Assembly (NCBI RefSeq): GCF_963675165.1
Contig: NC_087389.1
Coordinates: 95,001-159,000 of the forward strand
From: Halichondria panicea
Lineage: Eukaryota; Porifera; Demospongiae; Suberitida; Halichondriidae
Reading direction: 5' to 3'
DNA: 64,000 nt
Of the stretch, positions 47,638 through 57,955 are shown piece by piece. Position numbers and translations under genes: made by a program. Each line of letters begins with the position of its first letter. Positions within the stretch are counted from its first letter, which is position 1. The notes below the pieces were generated by a model that was not told the DNA's origin, made no database searches, and worked only from the letters and a program-made list of their open reading frames with translations.

Positions 47638-50600
47638 TTAAATGTCAAACTGGAGCATTTTGTCAAAATCATCGAACACTTGTCCAATTTCTGATCTGTC
47701 CATGGGAGGTGGGTCTACTTTGGTCTTCTCTGTGGTCCTTAGCAACAGTGAAGGGTTGGACACACACCGCACCTCAAATACGTACTGGCCAGCTGAAGGA
47801 AACAAGATAAATGATTGAGATATGTTAGGAACAGTGATGTTGAACATACCTGGCTCAATAGTCAAGCCTTTGAAGGTGGCTCGCGATTTGTACCCATTAT
47901 TCTTGGCTATGAGTGGCTGTACTGTTCTTCCACGTAACCTTCCACCTCCTAATAAGACATTGTGCAATCAGTTAGCTCACAAGAGTGTGCATCATGCACT
48001 CACCATGCACAAGTATTTCCAGGTCACCGACAACGTAGGGATTGCTGAGTACAGAGATTTCAGGAAGCTGCAACAGAGAGAGAATGAGAGATTGAATACG
48101 GTACATCCACAGTAATTATTATAGAGCAGTCTCACCTGTTTATCACAAGACGTCCTGACCACTGGCGGCACTTCCCACCACAGATTAGTGGGCTGGCAGA
48201 CTAGTAAGGAACACAATACCTTATACAGCATAATTATAGTACCAACTCACATTTCTTCTTGAGCTGTGAAGCTTCTTGCAGCAGCAGCCTCTGATGGGAG
48301 GGGTCAGATACAACGTCCATGAGGTCCATACGACTGAGAGTAGCCAACTCACTCAGCTGGTTGAAACCCTAGAGAGAGAGAAAAACAAGTTGTCACGTAA
48401 GTCAATTGAAATCCTAGTCAGACAATATATACTCACCCTCAGGACAAAACTCTTGAGGTACTGCTGTAGACTCATTTGGTCAAACCAGTCCAGCACAGAC
48501 TTCTCTGCATGGGGAATCAGTGCAGTGATCGATGTATGGAGCTAGAGTGGACTCCATCAATATACTTACCCACACCAAAGAACTGGATCTCAGACAAGCA
48601 CGTTGTGGGGTCTCCAAAATTGTCAGCTACTATGAGCTTCCAACACTGTGTGAGTGCAGTGTCATGCATCAGCGTTCAATTAAGAGTTACAGTTAAAAAC
48701 ATCCCAAGAGTAGACCATGTACATTCTATTTGTACTTATTAGCTCACTCTGGCTGTCTCGTAGAATCCTTTGAAGTCCTGAGATTCCGAGGGGTCGCACA
48801 TCTCCTCTGACCCTACACCCTCCGCTTTGAACTTTTGCACATGTCGCCAAGATCCACTACACACCAGAAAGGGTCAAAAAATGAATGGTGTATCGTTGAT
48901 CCAATGTCAAAAATTTTATAATTTTCTGAAAGCTTAGAAAGAGACCTTTCAAATGATGTGTTGCAATCCAAAATTTCGTCTGGGCCCAAATTTGTCATTT
49001 TTCGGCCTTGGACCATGGGCTATTATTATTCATGGTATCGCCAAATTGGTATCTCTCAAATATTACTTTTGATGACACCATTTGAACTTTTTTTTTCTAA
49101 GCTTTCAGAAAATCTTAAAAAATTTAACATTGGATCCACGGAATTCAAGTTATGGCAGCCGAAAGAATCCCTAAACCATTGAATGAACGGAGTGTAGTTG
49201 AACATCTTTCAACAGCCTTAACTTGAGTATCGTTGATCCAATGTCAAAAATTTTATAATTTTCTGAAAGAGACCTTTCAAATGATGTGTTGCAATCCAAA
49301 ATTTCGTCCGGGCCCAAATTTGTCATTTTTCGGCCTTGGACCATGGGCTATTTATTATCCATGGTATCGCCAAATTGGTATCTCTCAAATATTACTTTTG
49401 ATGACACCATTTGAACTATTTTTTTCTAAGCTTTCAGAATATCCTAAAAAATTTGACATTGGATCCACAAAATTCAAGTTATGGCAGCCGAAAGAATCCC
49501 TAAACCATTGAATGAACGGAGTGTAGTTGAACATCTTTCAACAGCCTTAACTTGAGTATCGTTGATCCAATGTCAAAAATTTTATAATTTTCTGAAAGCT
49601 TAGAAATAGACCTTTCAAATGATGTGTTGCAATCCAAAATTTCGTCTGGGCCCAAATTTGTCATTTTTCAACCTTGGACCATGGGCTATTATCCATGGTA
49701 TCGCCAAATAGGCATCTCTCAAATATGACACCATTTGAACGATTTTTTTCTAAGCTTTCAAAAAATCCTAAAAAATTTGACATTGGATCCACGGAATTCA
49801 AGTTATGGCAGCCGAAAGAATCCCTAAACCATTGAACGAACGAGTGTAGTTGAACATCTTTCAATGTCAGCTAGATGCATAGCAATGCTGTATGCAAATA
49901 CCTGAGTGAATCGCTGCACTCGATCATGAAGTTGAGAATCATCTTTGGGTTATCCCTACATAATCATGAACACAGAGTATAGTTAATAAACACGAATATG
50001 TACATGCAGTATGAAGGTTGTGTAGTCCCTTAACATGATTCACCAATATTGAGGGTTTCCTCTAGAGAAAGGGTACACAGATATATACCTACCATCCCGC
50101 TATCCTGACTCCGGTGAGAGTGTACTCAGAGCCGAGGTCTACAGCCACCCAGTTGTATGCACCAGCTGCAGGTATCTTCCAGTAGCTGATGGGATCATCT
50201 GTGCATGGACACTTGATATGAGTTAATAAAATGAATGACCCTTTACTATAATTATTGCCAGGTAAAGAGTCATCTCATAAACAAACGAAAAACATAGTGA
50301 CTCAAGGTAAAGGGTCATCTCATAAACAAACGAAAAACATAGTAACTCAAGGTAAAGGGTCATATTAATAACAAACTCATAGTGACTCACTGTCCAACAG
50401 GCAGGTGGGTGGGTGCTGCTTGGTCCATGCACTGCAGTAGTCTGGAGTGGGTTGACACCATTCAGCCTTGTTCTTGAGCAGTGGATATGTGACTGTGCAC
50501 AACAGAATAGTGCATGGTAGTTACTAGGAAGTAAGTCTATGGTAGTTGCATGCACAACACAACACAACATACAGCTGCTAACAGTACTGAACGTATGTAG

Positions 50601-53600
50601 CATATGGACACTTACTGAAAAGATCGGCTGAAACTTTTTCTTTTGGAGAATCGTGAGTCTGTTGTGACTGTTTGAAATGTATACAATAATTATAACATGT
50701 AATTTAAAGCAAGACTAAACATTATAAAGCTCATAGAAAAAACACATTAATGTTAGTCTACTTAGAGAATAAATCATTAGTGGACACATAATATATAATT
50801 TTAGTGCTTATTAGTGCCTAAGAAGACAGAGAAGAGTTTAATGGTATTCACCTTTGGCACTCTGAGTGGCTTCCCACGCTGTTGAACAAACATGGAAATG
50901 AATTCATCCCTCTTGGCCTCTGGATGCTGTTTAGCTATGCTGATGGCCGTCTGTGTGTGGGTGGTGTGGGTGGTGTGTGGGTGGGAGAAATGCAAGGTAC
51001 AAGTGTACTTGGTCTAGAATTATATATTAGCATGAGAGTGTTAGGGTTTAATGGTAGCTATAGAGATATACACAGGTGTGTGGGTGGTGTGTGTGTATGG
51101 GTGGTGTGGGTGTGTGTGTGGGTGGTGTGGGTGTACCTGTCCATTGGAGACTTGTTGGGTCGGGTCTCCTCCAAACTCCAACAACAGCTGTGCCACATTT
51201 TTCCTAAGTATTTAGAGGGAGTACAGTACATGACCTAATATGCTAACACACCAAGTCCTTAATTAGATATCAATACACACAAGTCCTTGTAAGGTGATTA
51301 GCAGAATTAGCTGAGCTCACCTGAAGTATCTGATGGCTTCGTGCATGGGAAACGTGCCTGAAATGAGAGAAATTGTTAATTCTTCACTCATGCTTGACGA
51401 ATGTTGGTGTAGTCAAGTAAGCAGTACGTATCCAACGATGCTCACCTTTGTTATGATCAAAGATATTTGGGTCCATTCCAGCCTCCAGTAAGATCTCTAT
51501 GATCTCCTTACGACCTATATAGAGAGAAAGTGATGTAAGCTAGGGTCAGTCTTAGTATGCAATGACATACTATGATACAGTCCTGGGATATACCATCCAA
51601 CATCATTAGATATAAATTATTGCTCAGTTTGGGCTACCTTAATTGTTAGAAACAAAGAAGTAGTTGTTTGGTGAATGCATTGTAGACTAACCATTCTTTG
51701 CTGCCTCGATGATGGGTTTGGTCTGCTTGAGTGTACGAACATCAGCATCAATCAGCAGTGGCACTGCATCTGTGTGTGTGTATGTATGTATCAGTATAAA
51801 TTATCTTTTGAGGATTAAGCCTATTATCAGTAAGCCCCTCAAGAAAATAAATAACACTGCTAAAGGCTAACCTGAAAACAATAATTTGCTATCTTTCATA
51901 CTGACAACTCACCTATTTTGTTGAATCTGACGGCAAGGTCAAAGGGCGAATCTCCGGCCATGTTAGTGACGAGCACGTTGCAGTTATGTTGCAGAAGCTT
52001 GTTGATGGTGAAGGTCTTACCAGGAGGGCAGTACTGACAGGCATAATGCAGGGGAGTATTCCCTTCACGATTGGCTATTTCTGCCTATAGAGAGATTAGT
52101 GTTAATGACACTAATATCAATATTGACAGTATTCCCATGACACTATCAAGGACCACTACACCACCATAAGGGTACCACTACACCACTACATCACCATAAG
52201 GGCACTACACCACCATAAGGGTACCACTACACCACTACACCACCATAAGGGTACCACTACACCACCATAAGGGTACCACACATCACCATAAGGGTACCAC
52301 ACATCACCATAAGGGTACCACACATCACCATAAGGGTACCACTACACCACCATAAGGGTACCACACATCACCATAAGGGTACCACACTGTCATTGCAGTA
52401 CAATGTATGAAATCACTTGAGATAAGTTTTGGAGCATCTCAGAAGCTCTGTACGTATGTCTTCCATCCACACTTACCAGAGCTCCGTTAGCCAGTAGTAG
52501 GTCAACAATGTCTGAGCGATTGTGCCAGGCAGCAAAGTGGAGGGCAGTGTTCCTAATATATAGTAACAGGGAGGAACAGGGAGGAGTGAACATTAAAAAA
52601 CAGTCATTAATTTGTCGTTATGAGGTAGGGACACAATTAAAAGTTGGCAATATCTCGAATTGGTAGTATCAGTTTATCCCTAACACGGCAACCACTATAA
52701 GAGGTGTGTGTAGTGTTGTATGCTATGGTGCTCTAACACGGCAGTCACTATAAGAGGTGTGTGTAGTGTTGTATGCTATGTGTACGTAACTGGCAGCTAG
52801 CACACAACTACACATTGGCTTAGGCTCACACTGGCTTAGGCTCACACTGGTACTGAACACTGGTACTACACACTGGCTTGGGCTCACACTGGTACTGAAC
52901 ACTGGTACTGAACATTGGCTTAGGCTCACACTGGTACTACACATTGGCTTAGGCTCACACTGGTACTACACACTGGCTTAGGCTCACACTGGCTTAGGCT
53001 CACACTGGTACTGAACATTGGCTTAGGCTCACACTGGTACTACACACTGGCTTAGGCTCACACTGGCTTAGGCTCACACTGGTACTGAACATTGGCTTAG
53101 GCTCACACTGGTACTACACATTGGCTTAGGCTCACACTGGTATACTACACACTGGGTTAGGCTCACACTGGTACTACACACTGGCTTAGGCTTACACTGG
53201 TACTACACACTGGCTTAGGCTCACACTGGCTTAGGCTCACACTGGCTTAGGCTCACACTGGCAGTATAAATATTATACGTTACTAACAATAGCTAATTAT
53301 TATCCACTTAGCAACTCATAATAATACTAAAATTAGCACACAAAACAAGTAGGAGTGTTGATTGAAGGAGAGGACATACCCTTGATTGTCCATGGTGAAC
53401 AGCTCTGCAGAATACTGCAGGAGAGTGTAGACCACGTCCTTGTGTCCATGCAGTACAGCTAGCATGAGTGCAGTGGAGCCAGTGTCATCACGATAGTCAA
53501 CATTGATGCTAGAGGACTGCTTCTTGTTCTGGATCACCAGAGGAGGGGGGGAGTCGGAGAGACCATCACTCAACTTGTCAGAGGAGAGCAGTTTCTGGAG

Positions 53601-54110
53601 CTTGGACTGTCCCTTGAGCAGTTGCTGCAGGACAAATGCTGATGCACTACATTGTACATGGGTGGCAATTGGTTTTACAGTTTATGCAGGTGACTGATGC
53701 ATCATCTATACAGGTGCATTTAGTTAGCAGTTAAAATAAGCAGTGAGAGTGTCTTGCTAGTAAATGAGTCACTGTTGTTTCAGTACGTACACATCTACTG
53801 GTCACAAACATTGTAGAGACTATTCATTGTTTTTGTATTTTCCGGTAGGACAGTGGTGAAAATCTATAGCTAGTTTTGCTACTTGGAACCAATGACTTAC
53901 TATATCCAAAATACAGTGACACACTTTTAATAGCTAGCTTAGTAAATGAACACTAAACTTGCTAGAGCTAGCTAGCTCTACTACCTGTGGGGCCTAGTGC
54001 AGTGGCTAGCTGTGCAGTGTGGGTATATTAGTTTATTACTATTCACTCACCTCCACTTTACTATTGTTTCCAGCTGAAGCTGCCTCTAACAGTTGTGTTT
54101 CTTTCCCCAT
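47638..54110 (-). CDS. Ankyrin-repeat, F5/8C (discoidin) and SAM domain protein
   Basis: About 17-20 short exons. The start at 54110 gives MGKETQLLEAASAGNNSKVE, with no signal peptide. Ankyrin repeats follow (TGSTALMLAVLHGHKDVVYT, NTALHFAAWHNRSDIVDLLL, NTPLHYACQYC, KPIIEAAKNG...RKEIIEILLEAG, MHEAIRYF...VAQLLLEFGGD) between about 53.6 and 51.1 kb. A discoidin-like domain lies near 50.5-48.7 kb (SYWKIPAAGAYNWVAVDLGS, LTGVRIAGW, GSWRHVQKF, CWKLIVADNFG, LSEIQFFGV). A SAM-like domain comes next (VLDWFDQMSLQQYLKSFVLR, then LSELATLSRMDLMDVV, ~48.5-48.25 kb). A C-terminal region of unknown fold ends LQFDI. I know no vertebrate protein with this order. An intracellular scaffold is an inference from the lack of a signal peptide. 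The intron at about 48856-49902 is almost wholly satellite DNA. Confidence 0.82.
48888..49862. repeat. Foldback satellite array, three units
   Basis: Three direct units of about 332 bp of the same palindromic family as 10345-12045. Each has the TTTTCTGAAAGCTTAGAAA arm and its inverted counterpart around CCATGGGCTATT. The array sits in the intron that splits the discoidin-domain codons CSDSL / SGSWRH. Confidence 0.92.
50252..50388. repeat. Three ~45-bp tandem units beside an exon
   Basis: The unit contains AAAGGGTCATCTCATAAACA and ends ATAGTGACTCA. The last, shortened unit abuts the donor of the exon starting near 50390, and its end ATAGTGACTCA includes bases of the intron start. The coding part itself is not copied. 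Confidence 0.8.
51069..51136. repeat. (GTGTGGGTG)n low-complexity tract
   Basis: Irregular repeats of GGGTGGTGTGGG lie in an intron of the ankyrin-discoidin-SAM gene. Confidence 0.7.
52150..52385. repeat. Minisatellite with CACCATAAGGGTACCAC core
   Basis: About ten imperfect units of roughly 20-24 bp sharing CACCATAAGGGTACCA lie in an ankyrin-region intron. Confidence 0.85.
52700..53265. repeat. Compound minisatellite in an ankyrin-region intron
   Basis: A short duplicated block (GTGTGTAGTGTTGTATGCTA, twice) is followed by many 16- to 30-bp units built from GGCTTAGGCTCACACTGG, GTACTACACACT and GTACTGAACA in mixed order. The mixed order suggests repeated unequal exchange or slippage. Confidence 0.85.
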
Positions 54111-54365
54111 GCTATATACAGTATAGTACAGTGCAGTAGTACAGTGCAAGTGATGTCTAGTCTGTATTCCTCTGCTCTAAGATCAAGAAGGGCGTGACCA
54201 CTCATTAGATTCCCAGGCCGTTTTTATCTGATTGTAACGATACAGGAAGCTGATGTAGCTGACGGTATGTTAGAGAAACATTGGCCTGGAATATAAGGGA
54301 TTTCCCGTGGTACTTCCCCTCAAAAACAAGCCAGAGAGTTCAGACAAGAACAAAACGAGAACAAA
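54111..54365. promoter_or_regulatory. Divergent promoter region, ankyrin gene / NADAR gene
   Basis: 255 bases separate two opposite start codons. Short GTACAGT repeats lie at the ankyrin-gene side. No TATA box is certain. Confidence 0.4.
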
Positions 54366-56025
54366 ATGAGTGCTAGTGCAAGTGAGAAGCGCTCACTATA
54401 TCTTCAAGCTAAGCAGAAAATAGGAGAGCTAGGAGTAGTGGAATTCTTTAGGTCTCTGCTTGCCTTGGACAATGTGTACGAAGGAGAATCTAAACTGTGT
54501 GTGCAATGTCACTCACACATCTCTCCTGACTTTGACTTTTGCTCTTCACACTGTGAAATGAAGTACTGGGATGAGTTCAACCATCAGTACACCTACCATT
54601 CAGGTATAATTACTTGCACTATTTGATGCAGTACTATTTAATGAATCTACTTGCAGGGGAGACTCCACTGTGCAAATTTCCCAGATGTTTCAAGACTTGC
54701 TTCGTTGAGAATTACGGTCGTGTTCATGATTATTGCAGCAAATCTCACGCTGGAGAACACCAAAAGATGAAAGAAGCAGCTGAAAGACAGCAACACACTT
54801 CCAGAAACCGGAGGGGAAAGGGTCACTCGTGGAGAGGAGGCCATCAACTAGGAGGTGGAAGTGGAGGTGGAGGTGGAGCCAGAGGTGGAGCCAGAGGTAG
54901 AGGTGGAGGTGGAGGTAGAGGTGGAGGTGGCGGTGGAGGTGGAGGTGGCGGTGGAGCAGGGACGTCTCAAGCTGGGTATTATCAGCAAGGTATGTCAGGG
55001 TGTCATACAGGGGGGAAAGGGGGGATATCCCCCCCCTAGCTCCAATTTCCCCCCCTTTCAATTATGACTGAGTGTCCATAGCTGGGTATTGAAATAACGG
55101 TTGACCTTTTTTTAGCAACATTTTCTGGTTACTTTTCTCATTTCCCCCCTCTACTTCAAAATCCTGTATGACACCCTGTATGTAGCTACTTAATTGTTTG
55201 TAGTCACTTTTTTCTGCTCCATATATAGGGCATACACGAGGAGGTACCAACTATTCTCACTGCTCGGATAGTCATGGAACAATCTATTTCTATAATCGTG
55301 GCGAACCATACTACGAGTTTACTAACTTCTTCCCTGGTGCTGCATTCAGTCTTGATGACAGTGAATGGCCTACTACTGAGCACTATTTCCAAGCCCAGAA
55401 ATTCGTTGGTACACCTTACGTCCACAAGATTCGGAATGCCTTTGGGCCACGAGATGCTTTCGAATTGTCCCGCAATCCAGCTATCTCTCGCTGGAGGAGG
55501 AGCGATTGGGAAGATGTCAAGAAGGATGTGATGAGAAAGGCTCTTTTCGCTAAATTTACTTCCCACCCAATTTTGAAAAATAAGCTTCTTGATACTGGTA
55601 AAAGAGAGCTTGTTGAACGATCTCCACATGATAGCTACTGGGGAGACGGTGGTGATGGTACAGGAGAGAACCATCTTGGAAGACTTCTCATGGAACTGAG
55701 GGAAAAGCTGCAAGGTGGTCAGTACAAGGATGTGGAACGAGATGGTATGCAAGCAGGAACGAGTTGTGGCGTTCCATCATATAACAAATTGACGAGGAAT
55801 CCATTACGTGACAACACACAATGTAAAGTAGAAGATGAAGTTGAAGACATGGATTATGAGAATACTGGGTTTCCAACTGGGTCACTGGTGTTACTAGATG
55901 ATTCGAATGAAAACGCACCTGACTATCCACCGCTTCCAACGCATTTCAATGGGAAACCATTAATACCCTCCCCATCACCTACAACCCCTGTTGCTGGTGC
56001 TGATGCTGATGCCGTTGGCACTTGA
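54366..56025 (+). CDS. Zinc-finger-like RGG protein with C-terminal NADAR (YbiA) domain
   Basis: Three exons: 54366-54603, 54657-54989 and 55229-56025. The N-terminus has a Cys/His cluster (CVQCHSHISPDFDFCSSHC), then the cluster's shared finger (CKFPRCFKTCF...GRVHDYCSKSHAGEH), then a long Gly/Arg-rich linker (~50 residues, mostly GGG with RG). A NADAR domain (DUF1768) begins near residue 205: SDSHGTIYFYNRGEPYYEFT, SEWPTTEHYFQAQKF, RNPAISRWRRSDWEDVK, VMRKALFAKF, SPHDSYWGDGGDGTGENHLG and LLMELREKL. Bacterial NADAR domains act as hydrolases that strip ADP-ribose from guanine or handle riboflavin precursors. Which applies here is unknown. The RGG linker suggests nucleic-acid binding. A MITE has landed in intron 2. 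An AATAAA at 56168 follows the stop. Confidence 0.88.
54996..55178. mobile_element. MITE with 16-bp inverted ends and TATGT target duplication
   Basis: The left end CAGGGTGTCATACAGG and right end CCTGTATGACACCCTG are perfect inverted copies. Both flanks read TATGT. The left TATGT is part of the intron donor GTATGT of the NADAR gene. The inside holds runs of G and C (GGGGGGATATCCCCCCCC). No ORF is present, so it is non-autonomous. Confidence 0.9.
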
Positions 56026-56167
56026 ACTAAGGACTGTGTTAGCTATATTGTGTAGCTAGTCTGTATATGTGTGTTGCTGTAAGTTAGTATAGTCATAGAT
56101 AAACTATGGTACAGTGTATAATTGTACATGTGTACAGTGTTGTTGATTGATAATGCTGATTGAGCAA

Positions 56168-56173
56168 AATAAA
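56168..56173 (+). terminator. Polyadenylation signal AATAAA
   Basis: A canonical AATAAA lies 143 bases after the NADAR stop and 71 bases before the next start codon, showing how tightly the cluster is packed. Confidence 0.6.
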
Positions 56174-56244
56174 CATTTAGGGGATATCCCATTATAATTA
56201 GAAGTTGATGATCACTTATATTTCACACAAACTTCTACGGTACT

Positions 56245-57887
56245 ATGAGTTCTCCTGTTACTGACTCAAGAGGTGTGCTCAGGGGAAGGTGTACCAGTTG
56301 TAATTGCTCTGGGTATCAAGGTGGAACTGCTGGACTGAAGTGCAGCATCTGCACACACCCACCAGGGAAGCATCAGAACATCACACCAGGATTTGCTGCC
56401 CAGACCTATGGTAAGCATTGAAGTGTTATAATCACTCGTTCTATAATGTTACTACTATAATTAAAGTTACTACAGGTTCAAGCCGACCAAGCAATACCAG
56501 CGATGCTCATGGTGGATACAGTTATCAAAATGTATATCGGGTAATACCGTAAGCGTTCCAATTATAGAACCAGCCTCGGGTAGGACGCCCTCTTTTATAA
56601 CGCCCATATACCACAAATAAAATCTTTTTTTTTGGTACATGTTTCTAGAAAAATAATTATTTTTTACTGGTTTTATAATTAGAACGTTTACGGTAACTAG
56701 ATCTAGGTGTTTACTTTTTTTGTACAGCCTCCAGAAACAGGTCCATGCAGTGCAAACAACTGTAACAAGCCTTGCTACTATGATCCGAGTGTTGGGGAGT
56801 TTGACTACTGCAGTCCATCGTGTAGAGACAAGCACTTGCTGCCCAAGGAAAAAAAGAGTCTACAAGATGATCTCAAAGCCTTTGAATATCAGGTGAAGTT
56901 ACCTGTATCTGGTGGTGAAAAGCGTGGAATTGGAGCACACACAGCTGGTGGAGAGTCAGAGTATCAATCAACTCAAGCATCAGGAGGGAGGCATTCTTAT
57001 AGTAGTGCTGTGTCATCAGGTAGCCAAGCAACTACAAGATCCTCCAGCTCAGGCAAAGCCCATAATATTTCCCCAAATGTTAGTGAGTGTCTTGTTACTA
57101 CAGGAAGGCAGACGACAATCAAAGTGTTTTTTCAAAAGAGTCCATCAAATGATATTGGCCTCATTGTCAGTGAAGAGATATACAGATGTGACACATTTTC
57201 TGGGGTATGCCATTATACTTTTGATCAGTCAATGTACATATTTTGTATAATGCAGCTGCTGGTGCTTGGATTTGAGTACAATACTAAAGCTGAATACCTG
57301 ATTACTACGAATGAAGTACGTGTGCTGGATGTGATCACTTCATTGAATGACAAAAAAATCAGCCCGTTAACCTATAAAGAAGAAGCAACAAAGAATAGGT
57401 CATGTTCTCTGGAACTGAAAAGATGGATTTCACTTCCTCAACTGAAGCCACTTATGGACAAAGGTACTTTTGACATGCCTGAAATCAATTTATTGTTTTT
57501 GTTTTTTACAGCCGAATTCTCCAACCCAACAGCTCTTGTTGCTGTAATGAATCCAAAAGATTATCCCAATTGTTCCACTGCAAAAGGATTTGGACTGGGA
57601 ATCACTGTAAGCCATGACTGTTGCACATACTTCTTCTGTATTGATCATTCGTTTCTTAACAGTCTCTTCTTAGTACCACCTCTGTGGTTTCTGTGACAGC
57701 AAACACACCAGCACGATTCAGCAGACTAGAGTATGGAGATGAGATAATAGCCTATGGGTTTGTGAAGAAGAACAAGCTAGAAATTGGGAAGGATGCATTG
57801 AGTCTGACGACCAATCTGGAAGAAGCTGCAAAAGATGGAAAAACACTTGTCCTAGTAGTTAAGAGACCAGTGATAATTAACTTGTAG
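56245..57887 (+). CDS. Cys-module protein with PDZ-like domains
   Basis: Exons are 56245-56410, 56476-56540, 56728-~57204, ~57256-57465, ~57513-57627 and ~57661-57887. The N-terminus MSSPVTDSRGVLRGRC starts the first shared module (CTSCNCSGYQGGTAGLKCSI, then CTHPPGKH). The second shared module follows (CSANNCNKPCYYDPSVGEFD, then YCSPSCRDKH), then a Ser-rich linker. The C-terminal half has one probable PDZ-like domain (STAKGFGLGIT...VSVTANTPARF...YGDEIIAYGF...KTLVLVVKRP) and, before it, a weaker copy (TIKVFFQKSPSNDIGLIVSE ... SLELKR). No catalytic domain is seen. It may act as a scaffold for the neighbouring ADP-ribosylation proteins, which is inference. The last acceptor was chosen as CTTAACAG because the TTCTTAG just after it breaks the frame. 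Confidence 0.75.
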
Positions 57888-57955
57888 ATTAAGAATAACT
57901 GTGTCAAAGTGAAACTATATAATTATATGATTAGTAATAATTGTGTATAAAGAAG

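Noticed and set aside
54690..55061. Minus-strand ORF opposite the NADAR gene rich in His/Leu
   Set aside because: Antisense of the Gly/Arg linker codons and of the MITE.
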